Shown here piece after piece: positions 10,696-21,300 of a stretch of DNA of 64,000 nt; position 1 is the first letter of the stretch; each line of letters starts with the position of its first letter. Location: contig CM055095.1 of NCBI GenBank assembly GCA_029204225.1, positions 64,253,087 through 64,317,086 of the forward strand, given 5' to 3'. The notes under the pieces were generated by a model. The model was not told where the DNA came from and made no database searches. It was given only the letters and a program-made list of their open reading frames with translations. The DNA comes from Diphasiastrum complanatum (lineage: Eukaryota; Streptophyta; Lycopodiopsida; Lycopodiales; Lycopodiaceae). The position numbers were made by a program, and so were the translations under genes.

Positions 10696-13084
10696 CAGAG
10701 AGAGAGAGAGAAAGAAAGAAAGAAAAAAAGCTTTATTAATGTCTTTTCCATGCCAAAAGGCATATAAGACTAATGAAGTACATGTCATGTATGTGGTAAC
10801 CATGGGAGCGTATAAAACTGTCTCCAAACTGTAATATAGAAAACATCTAGTGCAACCTAAAAAATAGACACGTATGCGAGAATGCGCATAATAATAATCA
10901 TATGTGTCTCGGGTAAGATGTCAAGGCTGTGCTGCATCTGCTGTGCTGCTGCTGTAAAAAGATGTAATGCGAGCCACAGAATGGGAAAGCACTGGAGCCT
11001 GCCGGCGGCGTCTATGAGTACGAGCACGTGTATGTGTAGTAGTAGTAGTAGTACGCCCTTGCGTAGAATGTCTAGTAATCCTGGTGGTATCCTGATGGTG
11101 GGAGGTACACTGTCTCTGATCTCTATGAGCATGAGAGCGGCCAACATCCTCGTCGTCATCCTCATCATAATCCTCATCCTCAGGTACTAAATCATGCGAT
11201 CTCCGTCTAGTAAAGAATGAAGTAATCAATGGCTGTGAGGTAAAATGCTGGGGTGTCTCGTATAAATCTCTCCGTAGTCTAGACATCTCGTGTACCATTA
11301 GAGCGACACATTGTGGGTCCTCATAAGCTATGAGAGATCGTAGAGTGGTAGGCATCTCTCGGAACAGGCAGTGATATCGTCCTCTAATCTCATAATATAC
11401 AGGGCACTTAAATATAAAGTGCTCCTCAGACTCCACCTCACCTAGAGAGCAAAACTGGCAAATCCGCTCCTCTCTGGGAATACCGTGGAACCTCCCAGTC
11501 TCAATAGCTAGCTGATGAGAGGACACCCTGAGCTGCCCCAATGTGAATCTGAGGCAATGTGACAATCCCGAGTCCAAGTAGCGCGGCATGACCGAGGTCC
11601 CTGATGCCTCTAGCTCCAAGAAATGAGTCCGGTAGAAAGCTGGCTTAACCCCTAACTGGTTACGCCAAGTCCGCTCTAAATATGTGCGATAAAGGAAGCG
11701 TCTGATATACTGATGTGTGCCGGAATGGAGATGCCAAATGATACAAGTAGGAGGTGAGAGGCCTGAGAGAACCATGATAGCCTGTAGCCCTGATCATGAA
11801 GACGCTGTGAGGAGGATAGTGCAACCTCTATGTATTGCCTGTCTATCTCTGGTAACGCCTGTATCCTCTGTATATAGGTGATAAGCTGAAGAACTGCCTC
11901 AATCTGTATAGGTGGAACTGCAAATTCGAATGGCAAAACGCTTCTCCCTCCTTCCCGGGATGCCCAAAATATCCCAAAGAATGCCAGGAGAATCTCATGG
12001 GGAACAGAAGGCTTCGCTCGAATCAACCGAGCTAGCATGGTGGTCTGTAATCGTGAGAGACTGGCCCAGTGTGAAGAAGGGAGACCTACACACCATGTCT
12101 CTGCCGCATATAAAGCCGTGGGGGTAACAATGGTATCGAAGAGGTGACACTTACTGCGAGCATCCTGGATGGACTTGCGGAAACAAAATCGCTCTAGCTG
12201 AACAAGGGAGGCATGTCCTTTCCCTAGTCGAGTGGTAGCGGCCTGTCTCATGCTAAAAGTAGGACCTGAGAAAAGGAACCCCCAAGTATGTGTAGGAAGG
12301 GACCACCTCTAGAATCTGTCCGCCCAAAGTAAGCTCATGTCGCTGCATGAATGCCCTCGAAGTGTTGAAGACCATAACCTTGGTCTTCCCAATGTTCACC
12401 CCTAGGCCCCATCTGGTGCAAAACTCATGCAAGCAATCCAACTGTCGTTGTAGGCCCTCTCTGGTCGGTGAGACCAACACCACATCATCAGCATAAAGGA
12501 GGATAGCAATCAAGATGTCACCAAGCCTGCAGCCAATACCACCACCCTGTGTAATGACTCTCTCCAACTCATCAATATACAAGCCAAAGAGGACTGGTCA
12601 GAGGGAAGAACCCTACTTCACCCCAATAGTGCTCCAGATGTGCTCAGATATGCCACTGCTATGCCGGAAACAACCAAGGACACGCTCATAAAGTGCCATC
12701 ACAGCAAGAACAATGTCGATGGAGAAGCCAAGGTCTCGGAGTCTCTGGATGAGCAATGAACGAGGAACAGAATCAAAGGCTTTCCTGAAGTCCACAAAAC
12801 AACAGTAAACCCTCTCTCTCCTGTGCTTAGCCTCCTCAATCAAGGCTCGCAATGTGAAGATGTGATCTGCCGTAGAATAATGTGCTTTGAAACCAGCCTG
12901 ACCCATGGCATGTAGTCTCCTAGTCTCCGCCTCTGAACTCACAACAGACTGCAGTATAGTACCATATAATTTAGCCAGGACATGTCCAATCATGATGGTG
13001 CAGTAGTTACTCGGAATCATGGGGTCACCCTTCTTAACTCTGCAGTTGTCTCTGGCTTTCCGTCTCCCTGGTGCACTACCATCC

Positions 13085-13088
<4 letters not shown>
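10696..13088 (-). mobile_element. LINE copy 3: RT, C-terminal zinc finger, PIP-box tail, 3' UTR and CT-repeat tail; 5' inverted end
   Basis: On the - strand the RT begins near 13020 (MIPSNYCTIMIGHV) and passes motif A, CFVDFRKAFDSVP. It is broken near 12590-12612, where motif B has two stops and QGCPLS has become a degenerate GSSL. It resumes in frame with ILLYADDVVLVSP (YADD codons 12484-12495). Then come the thumb and connection segment (CRSFG..), RICQFCSLGEVESEEHFIFKC (CCHC zinc-binding, zf-RVT-like, around 11415-11475), QPLITSFF (PIP-box) and an acidic plus T/R-rich tail ending near 10921. A 3' UTR with AATAAAG follows and runs directly into a CTTT/CT microsatellite (10696-10729). At the 5' end about 55 bp (13030-13084) are inverted, as expected from twin priming. 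Frameshifts near 11700-11780, 12250 and 12590 inactivate it. Confidence 0.88.
11212..11235 (-). other. PIP-box motif in LINE copy 3 ORF2 tail
   Basis: The - strand encodes QPLITSFF followed by TRRRSHDL, a full match to the PCNA-interacting peptide consensus with a basic C-terminal flank. A second, degenerate copy, VARITSFY (10954-10977), lies almost at the C-terminus of the same frame. PIP-boxes are known in human L1 ORF2p at a different position, between endonuclease and RT. Here the motif lies after the zinc finger. Confidence 0.6.

Positions 13089-13119
<31 letters not shown>
13087..13119 (+). repeat. (GA)n microsatellite at LINE 3' end
   Basis: A pure GA run of about 33 bp lies exactly between the 5' end of LINE copy 3 and the 3' UTR of LINE copy 4. 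On the LINE sense strand it reads (TC)n directly after an AATAAAGATC signal-like sequence. Confidence 0.9.
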
Positions 13120-13122
<3 letters not shown>

Positions 13123-15024
13123 TTATTAATGTCCATGGAATACCCTAAGGTACATGTCAAGTATGCCCGGTGGGAGCGTGAAAGCTCTACCACCTAAAAG
13201 AAACAAGATTACAGTAAAACAAGGAAATAGTGCTAGGCACAAGGAGAGTCAAGCATCATAGATGTCTCTCTGCTTGTGAAAAAAAATGATGTAAAGTATG
13301 ATGTGGCACTGTCTCTGAGCGAGCTGCGTCTCTCTGTCGTCGAGTGGATGATCGGTGGTGTCTATGTTGTCGTGAAGCTGTAGGCTGTGGCTTGTGAGCT
13401 GGCTGTCTCTCTGGTCGACGACACTGTCACTGCCATCTATGTATGGTGACATCTGGAATCTCAGCCTCTCCATCAGAATCACTACTCTCCTGCCTCTGTC
13501 TCCGGCGGGATAGACACTCCTGTATGCTCAGCTGTATCAAGGGGTAGGTGTCAGCGTCAAGACTCGCCATACGCAAGTCTATCATCTCCCGGATCATCAA
13601 ACACATCTGGAGTCCTCATACGGTATCAAGGTAGAGAGTGCAAATGAATGATCTCGAAACAAGCAGTAGTATCTCCCTCGAATCTCATAGTAAGCTGGGC
13701 ATTTAAAGAGAAAATGAAACTTATCCTCTACATCATGTAGGTCACACATACTACAAATCCGCGCATCTCTCGGGATGCCCCTGTATCGGCCAGTCTCAAC
13801 GGCTAACTGGTGAGAAGAAACCCAGAACTGACCCATCACTATCCGCAATCTGTGTGAGATACTGTCCACTAGGTATTTGGGTACAATGGGATACCCAACA
13901 GGATCCCGGGATAGAAAATGTGCCCGAGGATAAAACACCGTCTTCACCCCAGATGAATCCTGCCAAGTGCTCTGAAGATATGCCCTATATAAGTATCCTC
14001 TAATATACTGATGAGTACCAGCTGGTAGATCCATAATGTGAATACTCAATGTGGAGAGGAGACGACGGGCCTAGAAATACCACGAAAAGGAGTGTCCCTC
14101 AGAGTGTAGGTGCTGGGAGGACGACAAAGCTGCTGCAGCATAGTGTGTGCCTCTACCCTGGAGATCCTCCAGGCGCTGTATGAATGTGACAATATGGAAC
14201 AGTGCCTCTATCTGAATAGGGGGGACGGCAAACTCTGCCAATCGGTAGCCGTCAAGCCAGTACTCCATGTCTTTGATGCGTATAGAGCTGAGGGAATGAC
14301 CATAGTGTCAAAGAGTCGACACTTACTAGTCACATCTCTAACATGTGAGCTGAAACATAATCTCTCCAAATCTACCAACGATGCATAACCCTTCCGTAGC
14401 CGGGAAAATGCCGCCTGTCGCATGCTGAAAGTGGGACTAGAAAATACCACACCTAGGTATGTGTAAGAGTCAACTACCTCAAGTGGATGCTCCTCCCATA
14501 GAAGCACCTGTCGCATCATGAAGGATCTTAAATACCATAACTTTGGTTTTGGCCACATTCACTAATAATCCCCACTGAGTACAAAAAGAGTGAAGCGCGT
14601 CAAGATGCCGCTGCAGACCTCCCTCGTCCTCAAAAGCAAAACCACATCATCAGCATATAATAGGATAGCGATAACGAGGTCACCCAATGTGCATCCCTCA
14701 CCTCCCTCTGTCTGTATAACCTGCTCAAGCTCGTCTATATATAAACCAAAGAGTGTAGGAGAGAGAGGACATCCCTGCTTAACCCCAATGGTACTCTCTA
14801 TCTCTGGTGATACAACTCCTGATACTCGGATACGACCTATAACTCGTCCATACAATGCCACAACTGCCTGTATGATATCCTCCTGGAGGCCACGGTCCCG
14901 AAGTCTCTGTATCAGTAGATGTCGAGGCACAGAGTCAAAGGCCTTGCGGAAATCCACAAAGCAGCAGTATACACGCTCTCTCTTGGCCTTAGCCTCCTCA
15001 ATGATGGATCTCAGGCTGAAAAAT

Positions 15025-15026
<2 letters not shown>
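13087..15026 (-). mobile_element. LINE copy 4 (divergent subfamily), 5'-truncated, with CT-repeat 3' tail
   Basis: Read on the - strand. RT starts abruptly near 15020 (RSIIEEAKAKRERVYCCFVD), then motif A FRKAFDSVPRHLL, motif B IGVKQGCPLSPTLFGLYIDE (intact) and ILLYADDVVLL (YADD codons 14646-14657, intact). After frameshifts near 14560 and 14270 come the connection region and the zinc-binding tail ICSMCDLHDVEDKFHFLFKC (around 13690-13760). The acidic tail near 13500-13600 has PLIQLSIQECLSRRRQ in place of the PIP-box, so this subfamily lacks the motif. The 3' UTR (13120-13190) resembles that of copy 3, including a CTTTATTAATGTC core on the + strand, and abuts a pure GA tract (13087-13119). The tract separates it from the 5' end of copy 3. 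Confidence 0.85.

Positions 15027-15061
<35 letters not shown>
15026..15061 (+). repeat. (GA)n microsatellite
   Basis: A pure AG run of about 36 bp lies at the truncated 5' end of LINE copy 4. It is bracketed by AAATTAG on the left (overlapping the start) and AAATTAG on the right, which may be a short target duplication or a chance repeat. Confidence 0.85.
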
Positions 15062-15065
<4 letters not shown>

Positions 15066-16748
15066 TAGTTATGAATAGGGAAAACTTCCTTTCTGACCCA
15101 CAAAAGTCGTTGATCTAATTGAAGTGCACGTCTGTTTATGTTAGCTAATGTAAATGAGTTTTATTCTCTAACCTGCTTGATATTTGCAGCTCTATCTAAG
15201 TTATTGCATATGCATTACTTCATCTCATATTAACTCCTATCTCAACTGCTAGTTTTCAGGGTTTGATTTTGCCACAGTTATGACTCACTATCATTGATGA
15301 TCGGTGTTCCACAACCTATGCTTTATACATCTTATAGCACCCTACTTCTTTTCTTAGTATCTCTACTTCCTACGGTGTTTTGATTGTAACTATCACAAAG
15401 ACCAGCACGTCAAAGTTTTATCACTTCTCCATAGTGAAGGGCAGACTCAACTGTGAAGAAATCTAGCATCAAATATTAATACTAATCAAATATATCTCTG
15501 TGTCCTCGCAAAGGCAAAGAATATTCACATATCATACTATAGCTATACTACTTGAACATCATAGCAAAAAGATGCACAATCTCTCTCTTTATGGATTCCA
15601 TCCCCAAAGTGTGACTCTAAAACTCATAATGCATAGCACAAACAATATGCTACAACATTCTTACATCATTGACAGGAGCAAATCACGTATATAGCTCTCA
15701 TATGTTTACACATAGAAGAATCTTATATGTGTCTATCACTTCTTCGGACATGAAAGGTGCACTCATTCATGACTAAAGCTAGCACTAAAGAACCAAGCCA
15801 ATCTAATGAAATACCTGGAATGGATGAAATCATTCCCAAGCTAATCTCTAGTAGCAAATCCAAAGATAAGATTGAACTAACGTCACTATGAATTATGCTT
15901 GTCCTTGGATAAAACTCCAACTTTATTTTGTGCTATGTGAAGATGATGATAGTTGTTATACATTTCTTGATTGATTGAAGATAAGAAAAACCACTATAGA
16001 ACCAAAAAACTAGCTTCACCAAATATACTTAAAACAATCTCAAAGCTAAGCAAATCTAACAGCCATACCTTCCCTTGACCCTATAAATATGTACATATTT
16101 GTGTCACCTTTCTCTGCATTCCATGACCAAGAGAACCTAGATGAAATCAAACTCCAGACCTCACGATGATGAAAAGAGATGAGAGTAGTCAAACAACAAG
16201 CCACATTTATTGGACAAACTAGTGTGCTATTATGAAATTTTGCCTTCAACAAATCTCCACTTCATAACCTTTAAAATGACTAAAACAATCCATTGTTCCC
16301 AAGAATATTGACTGAAATGACATACTTTGTTGCATCAACTATAAAATATACACAAGAAGAGGTATGATCAATAAGTATTAAAAGACTGACTCAGCAAGAA
16401 AGGCATTCTCCATGATACAATGTTTACCCCAAGGGTCAATTCCAATTTCCAAGCATCTTCAAAAATCTTTAGTATCGGTGAGTAAATTGTTGTTATGCAC
16501 TTATCAAGTCCGCACAAATAGGAATTTGCCAAAAAATTTGACCCCTTAAGTCCCTACATGTTCAGTATCAGTAGGCTTAGAGTCTGCCCTACCTCACCAC
16601 AGCACGTCATATCAACTAGTTAAGCAAAATTCAACAAATTCGTATTTGAAACGGAGCATAAATCATGATACACATTTTGGAAAAGTTTCCATGTCTCAAC
16701 AATAAGGTACTTCATATTCAATGAATCATAATTGCACATACATATTAC
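15062..16748. other. non-coding stretch, probably intron or 3' flank of the WD40 gene
   Basis: No convincing gene is present. Frames of 60-70 codons lack motifs and no further WD40 exon could be recognised on the - strand. If the exon at 16.75-17.08 kb belongs to a living gene, this stretch would be its downstream intron. The LINE cluster at 4-15 kb could then also lie inside that intron. Confidence 0.4.
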
Positions 16749-17083
16749 CTGTCAACAGATGCTGAAAATATATCTCCATGTTCGTCAATGATAACACTTG
16801 TCACTTGAAGAGCATGACCATGTAAGGTTTGAATAGCTTGAGCAATTTCCAAGTTCCAAACCATAACAGAAGTGTCCATTCCTCCTGATACAAGGCCTCC
16901 ACTAGGAAACTCCTCATTTGAAGGAATCCATGCTACAGACCCAACAAAACTAGTATGACCTACCAATGTTTTTGCAAGTACAAAATCTTTTTTTCCCTCT
17001 CCATTATGATACCAAACACGAATTGTTCTGTCTCTTGAACCCGTTGCAATTCCAACATCTCCACATATGCAAATACCACGAAC
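16749..17083 (-). CDS. WD40-repeat exon of a PLAA/DOA1 (Ufd3)-like protein, partial
   Basis: This is a 335-bp internal exon on the - strand. The acceptor TTGCAG precedes V-R-G-I-C, and the donor GACAG|gtaata follows S-A-S-V-D. It encodes about 111 residues spanning parts of three WD40 repeats: ATGSRDRTIRVW; then GHTSFVGSVAWIPSNEEFP followed by LVSGGMDTSVMVWNLE; then LHGHALQVTSVIIDEHGDIF. Order and wording match the first propeller blades of phospholipase A2-activating protein / DOA1. That protein binds ubiquitin and the AAA ATPase Cdc48/p97 in ubiquitin homeostasis and degradation; this role comes from the family, not from this sequence. I do not see the N-terminal exon (to the right) or the next exon (to the left). 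Either the introns are several kb and full of transposons, or this is a captured fragment. The frame is intact over the whole exon, which favours a real exon. Confidence 0.82.
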
Positions 17084-17951
17084 CTGCAAGTAAACTATCA
17101 ATTGAAATGCATATGACAATCTTCTATCAACGAGAATCCATTATGAATAGTTTTAAGTCAAGAAAAGAAGACAAACATCAATATGGCAACACAAAAATTA
17201 TTTAGCTTATTGAATAAAATTATAGCTTATAAGATTGAAATTCATGTTCCAAGGGACGTGCAAGAATTGTCTACGTAAAAAACATACACATAAATTCAAC
17301 TGATTCCAACTAAATAGAAAATATTCATTTTCGTTCATGTTGGATAGGATGCCAAAGATAGGTCAAACAGTGCTATTATTTGATAGTCAGAGCTTAACAC
17401 AAAAATGTCAAGTTAAAGTTTTAAGTGACAAAGACTAAGATGAACAACCACACATACTAGTGTGAAATTTGACACTATAAATTTGTTATTGTTTGTTCCT
17501 TATCTTTTGTAACAATGATTTCAAAAATAAATCCTCTACTTCTAGGCATCTTACAGCAAGTAGATGCTATGCGCATCAAGAGTTACAAGTCTATTCGAGA
17601 CAAATACATGGGCCTCAACTATATTGCTAGCACCTCCTTGGAACTTGGCTCCCATGCTTAGAATTTAGGTACCATTGGCCTCCAACCCTAATTCCCTATC
17701 TCTATGGTGTTAAATACATAAGCGAATGACCACATTCTACCTTGGTTGATAAATTACATAAAAGCTCTTAACTTCTTAATTTCAATCTATCATCAGCTAG
17801 GCTGCTAGCTTCACTACCATTAATTTTATTGACTCTTAAGACCTACTTTCAATTTGGTATTGCTGCCAATTATAGCAAGCACATCAAAAGGCCATATTGC
17901 AAATTGAATTCCTAAAACCCATTGTCCACATCCAATTAAAATACAATCTTG
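17084..17951. other. non-coding stretch, possibly the 5' intron of the WD40 gene
   Basis: It starts as an intron-like sequence directly upstream of the WD40 exon acceptor. I see no other exon, no RNA gene and no transposon ends. It is AT-rich throughout. Confidence 0.4.
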
Positions 17952-17952
17952 T

Positions 17953-17961
17953 GGAATCATG

Positions 17962-18005
<44 letters not shown>

Positions 18006-18014
18006 CATGAATCC
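17953..18014. repeat. (TA)n microsatellite with inverted-repeat flanks
   Basis: About 20 TA units are bracketed by GGAATCATGCTATA (17953-17966) and TATAGCATGAATCC (18001-18014), which are inverted copies with one mismatch. The whole can fold into a long hairpin. The right arm leads directly into the palindromes beside the hAT element, so CATGAATCC may be that element's terminal inverted repeat. Confidence 0.7.
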
Positions 18015-18034
18015 CGGTACCACGAGACCATACT

Positions 18035-18067
18035 GGTACCGCGGTACCATGTTGGTACCGCGGTACC
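18035..18067. promoter_or_regulatory. Two copies of a 14-bp palindrome, probable hAT subterminal transposase sites
   Basis: GGTACCGCGGTACC occurs at 18035-18048 and 18054-18067, a perfect palindrome spaced 19 bp apart. A partial GGTACC lies at 18016-18021. hAT transposases are known to bind short repeated subterminal motifs. These lie about 290 bp upstream of the transposase start, at the expected place. The MITE at 48.3 kb has comparable GAACCGTACGGTTC palindromes at its ends. Confidence 0.55.
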
Positions 18068-18354
18068 ACAATATAATATATTATTTAATATTTAATATTT
18101 TTTTAAATTTTTTTTAACCTAAACCTACCCGCCCCCCTCACATTTCATCTCAAATTTTTTTGCGCCCTCCTCCGCCCTGCCATCGCTGTTGTTTTAGCCT
18201 ACCTGCCTTCTGATTCCTTGCGTCGCCCTTCGCCCACGCAACGCCTTGCCTTGCATCTGACTTGCTTCGCCCTGCCTTCGCCCATTTTCAGCGTCTCTCC
18301 AACAGTGAACCCTGCTGTTTTTTTTCCAGCAATCCATCCCTCATTCAATCTGCA

Positions 18355-21300
18355 ATGGTGCAATCGGACCTTTCGGGTCTGTGGGACGAGGTAGACATTG
18401 TCAGGCGGGTTGCCGACAAGGCCAACAAGACCGGTCAGAAGATCGTGCGCTGCCGATACTGTCTCGTCGAGTTTGTTGCATCCCTCACTCGCCTTAAAGG
18501 CCATCTGCTCGGTGCACGCGCCAAAAATGGTGCCACCTTGAATGCTGCCCCTTGTGGCAGCATGACCGTCCCTGACAGGCAGCGACTACTGGACACCTAC
18601 GGGCCGCGGCTCGTGGCAGGGGAGAACACCATTTCGGAGGGCATTCTCCGATTTTGCACTGCACCGCTCCTTACATGGCTGACCCAGAGTTGCTGCCTGC
18701 TTGGCTGGCATGCACGAGGAGAGGGAGTGCATCCTCGTCCAGTCCCTTTGCCCCTCATCCCCCTCAAACAGTTCTGCCTCACGCACCCCCATCTGCTCAA
18801 ATTCCGGTGGATCCCGTCCCATCACGTCCGCCAGTTGCCACTGCGGTTCCACCACCACCCACTGTCGCTCGCACTCCCCCAGTCTACGACTTTCTCATGG
18901 ACTCTCCGCCACCCGAGCAAGCCCAGGATGCTACTGTTGGGGCCTTCGAGGATGTGGAAGAGATCCCTTCTTCCTTCCCTTCCCATCCGGATGACCTCCT
19001 CAGCCAGCAGTTTTCGTACCCCATGCCAGATGTTGCCCCTCCACCAGTGCACCCCACCTATGCTGCTGCACCCATCCCTGCCAGTGCATCCCACTCTCCC
19101 CATTCCACGTCTACAGCCGATGCATCCACCAGTGCCCAGCCTGTCGCGTCATCGTCCATTCCCGTCACGGTTGATGCACCGTGCTGGAGGTCCACCGCCC
19201 GTCGCCCACCAGGGAGAGCCCTTGTGCAGCAGACCATTCGCGACGCGCATCAGCCGCACATGGAGAGAGAGGCCACACAGGCCGTGGCCAGTCTGATTTA
19301 CGAGCTGAACCTACCCTTTGCCATCACCGACTCTGAGCCCTTCAGAAGGGCCTTCCGCCTTGCACAGTCTGCTGAGGGATAGGGTTGAGTCCTTGTCTAG
19401 AGAGATGGAGCCTCTGCGTCGGCACTGGGCCACTTACGGTTGCAGCATCATGTCCGACGGCTGGACTGATGTCAGGAGGAGGCCGATCCTCAACATACTA
19501 GTCTCCAGCTGCATGGGCACACAGTTTTTGAAGGCAGTGGATTGCAGCAGGGGGGGGAGAGTCATATCTGCAGAATTCATGTTTGATGTCATCAGGTCTT
19601 CCATCCTAGCCATAGGCCCACAGCATGTCGTCACGGTGGTGACGGACAATGCCACGAATTGCATTCAAATGGGTGTACTGCTAGAGGCCGAGTTCCCTCA
19701 TATTGTTCATACCCCCTGTGCAGCTCACGGCATAGACCTTCTGATGGGGGACATAGGAGCAATTCCCTGGGTTAGAGCCATCGTCCGGGAGGCCCTCTTC
19801 CTGGTGACTTTTGTCACCAGAAAGAGGCGTGTTCTTGCCATGTTCCGGGTGTTCAGCCATCTCGACCTCCGTAGGCCAGCCCCCACACGCTTTGCATTCG
19901 ACTTGGTGGTCATCAACCGTTTGATCAGGTGCAGGCCCCAGCTTCTACAGATGGTTGCCAGTGATCTTTGGTGTGCCAGTACGTTTCCGCGCACTGAGGA
20001 TGGGGAGCACTTTTCTTCCACGGTGAGGGGAGACCAGTTTTGGAGGGATGCACAGACATTGTCAGGACTGCTTCGACCACTCTACATTGTGCTCCGCATG
20101 GCTGACAGCGAGGGGTCGACACTTGGACTAGTGTATGAGCTCATGGACCGGATTGGACAGTTCCTGCAGCTGCCCATTTTGCAACCAGAGAGGTAAGCGG
20201 TACAGTGTTGTAATTGTTCTTTATCTTTTCAATGGTTGCTAGTTTGTTTTTCTGTCAGTGTTAAGTTTTTTCGTAATGCCCTAAACCACATGTCTCTCGC
20301 CTGCAGGATGACACAGCTGAAGTTCATATGGGAGACGCGGTGGAACTACTTCCACAGGAGTATCCACAGCGTTGCACACATGCTGCATCCCCTCTTCCTC
20401 TCTCCGACACAGATCGCAGACAGGGATCTCGAGGCCGATTGGCTTCAGTACATTCACAGGGTGGGTCCACACATAGGTTTGGATCCTATCAGGCTCATGG
20501 AGGAGCTCGCTGCATTTCGTTTCGGCATGGGCACGTTCGGTCACCCGGCTGCTCAAGATCCAGAGAGGAGGCAACTCCCCATTACCTGGTGGACCATGTT
20601 TGGCAGCACCTATCCATCCATACAGCGTCTTGCACTGCGGGTCCTTTCACAGGTATGCATCTCATCTCATCCTCCCTTGTTGTGTTTCGTTGACGTTCCA
20701 CCAGTGCACGTGCGCTGAACCATTTCATTGCACGTACCACAGGACTGCGCTGCCTCCGTGTGTGAGCGTAATTGGAGCACATGGGCACTCATTCACACGA
20801 GGAGAAGGAACAGGCTGTCAGTGAGTCAGTTGGAGCGGTTGGTGTTCTGTAGCACCAACCCACGTCTCGCCAGGAGACTGCCGACCATTACGAGTGCATT
20901 GCAGGTGAAAAGCTATTCTCCCATTGCATGTAGGTTGACGTCTCACTCAAATGTAGGTTTCAATTTTTGATCAAGTTGTTTTCCTAACACGCTCAATTTT
21001 GGTCTTGCAGACGAAGATATCGGATTTGGAGCGCCGGGTCGACTTGCCTACGGACAGCACCCATCCCATGCCTGTAGATGACCTGGGCACACAGTTGATG
21101 GCAGAGAGAGAGAGGGAGCTTGCCGAGATGAGAGAGAGAGAGCTTGGGCTTGAGCACAGAGAGCCTCCATTGTATGAGGCAGATGAGCCAGTGTCAGAGG
21201 ATGAGCATGACGAGGATAGGATGAGCCCATTCGGGTTGTGTTTGCCAGACCATCACAAGTGCATCACGTGGCAGAGGTGGGACACATGGCACAGGTTATA

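Noticed and set aside
18199-18504. 101-codon - strand frame overlapping the hAT BED finger
   Set aside because: The + strand codes for a recognisable BED zinc finger. The antisense frame has no motif.
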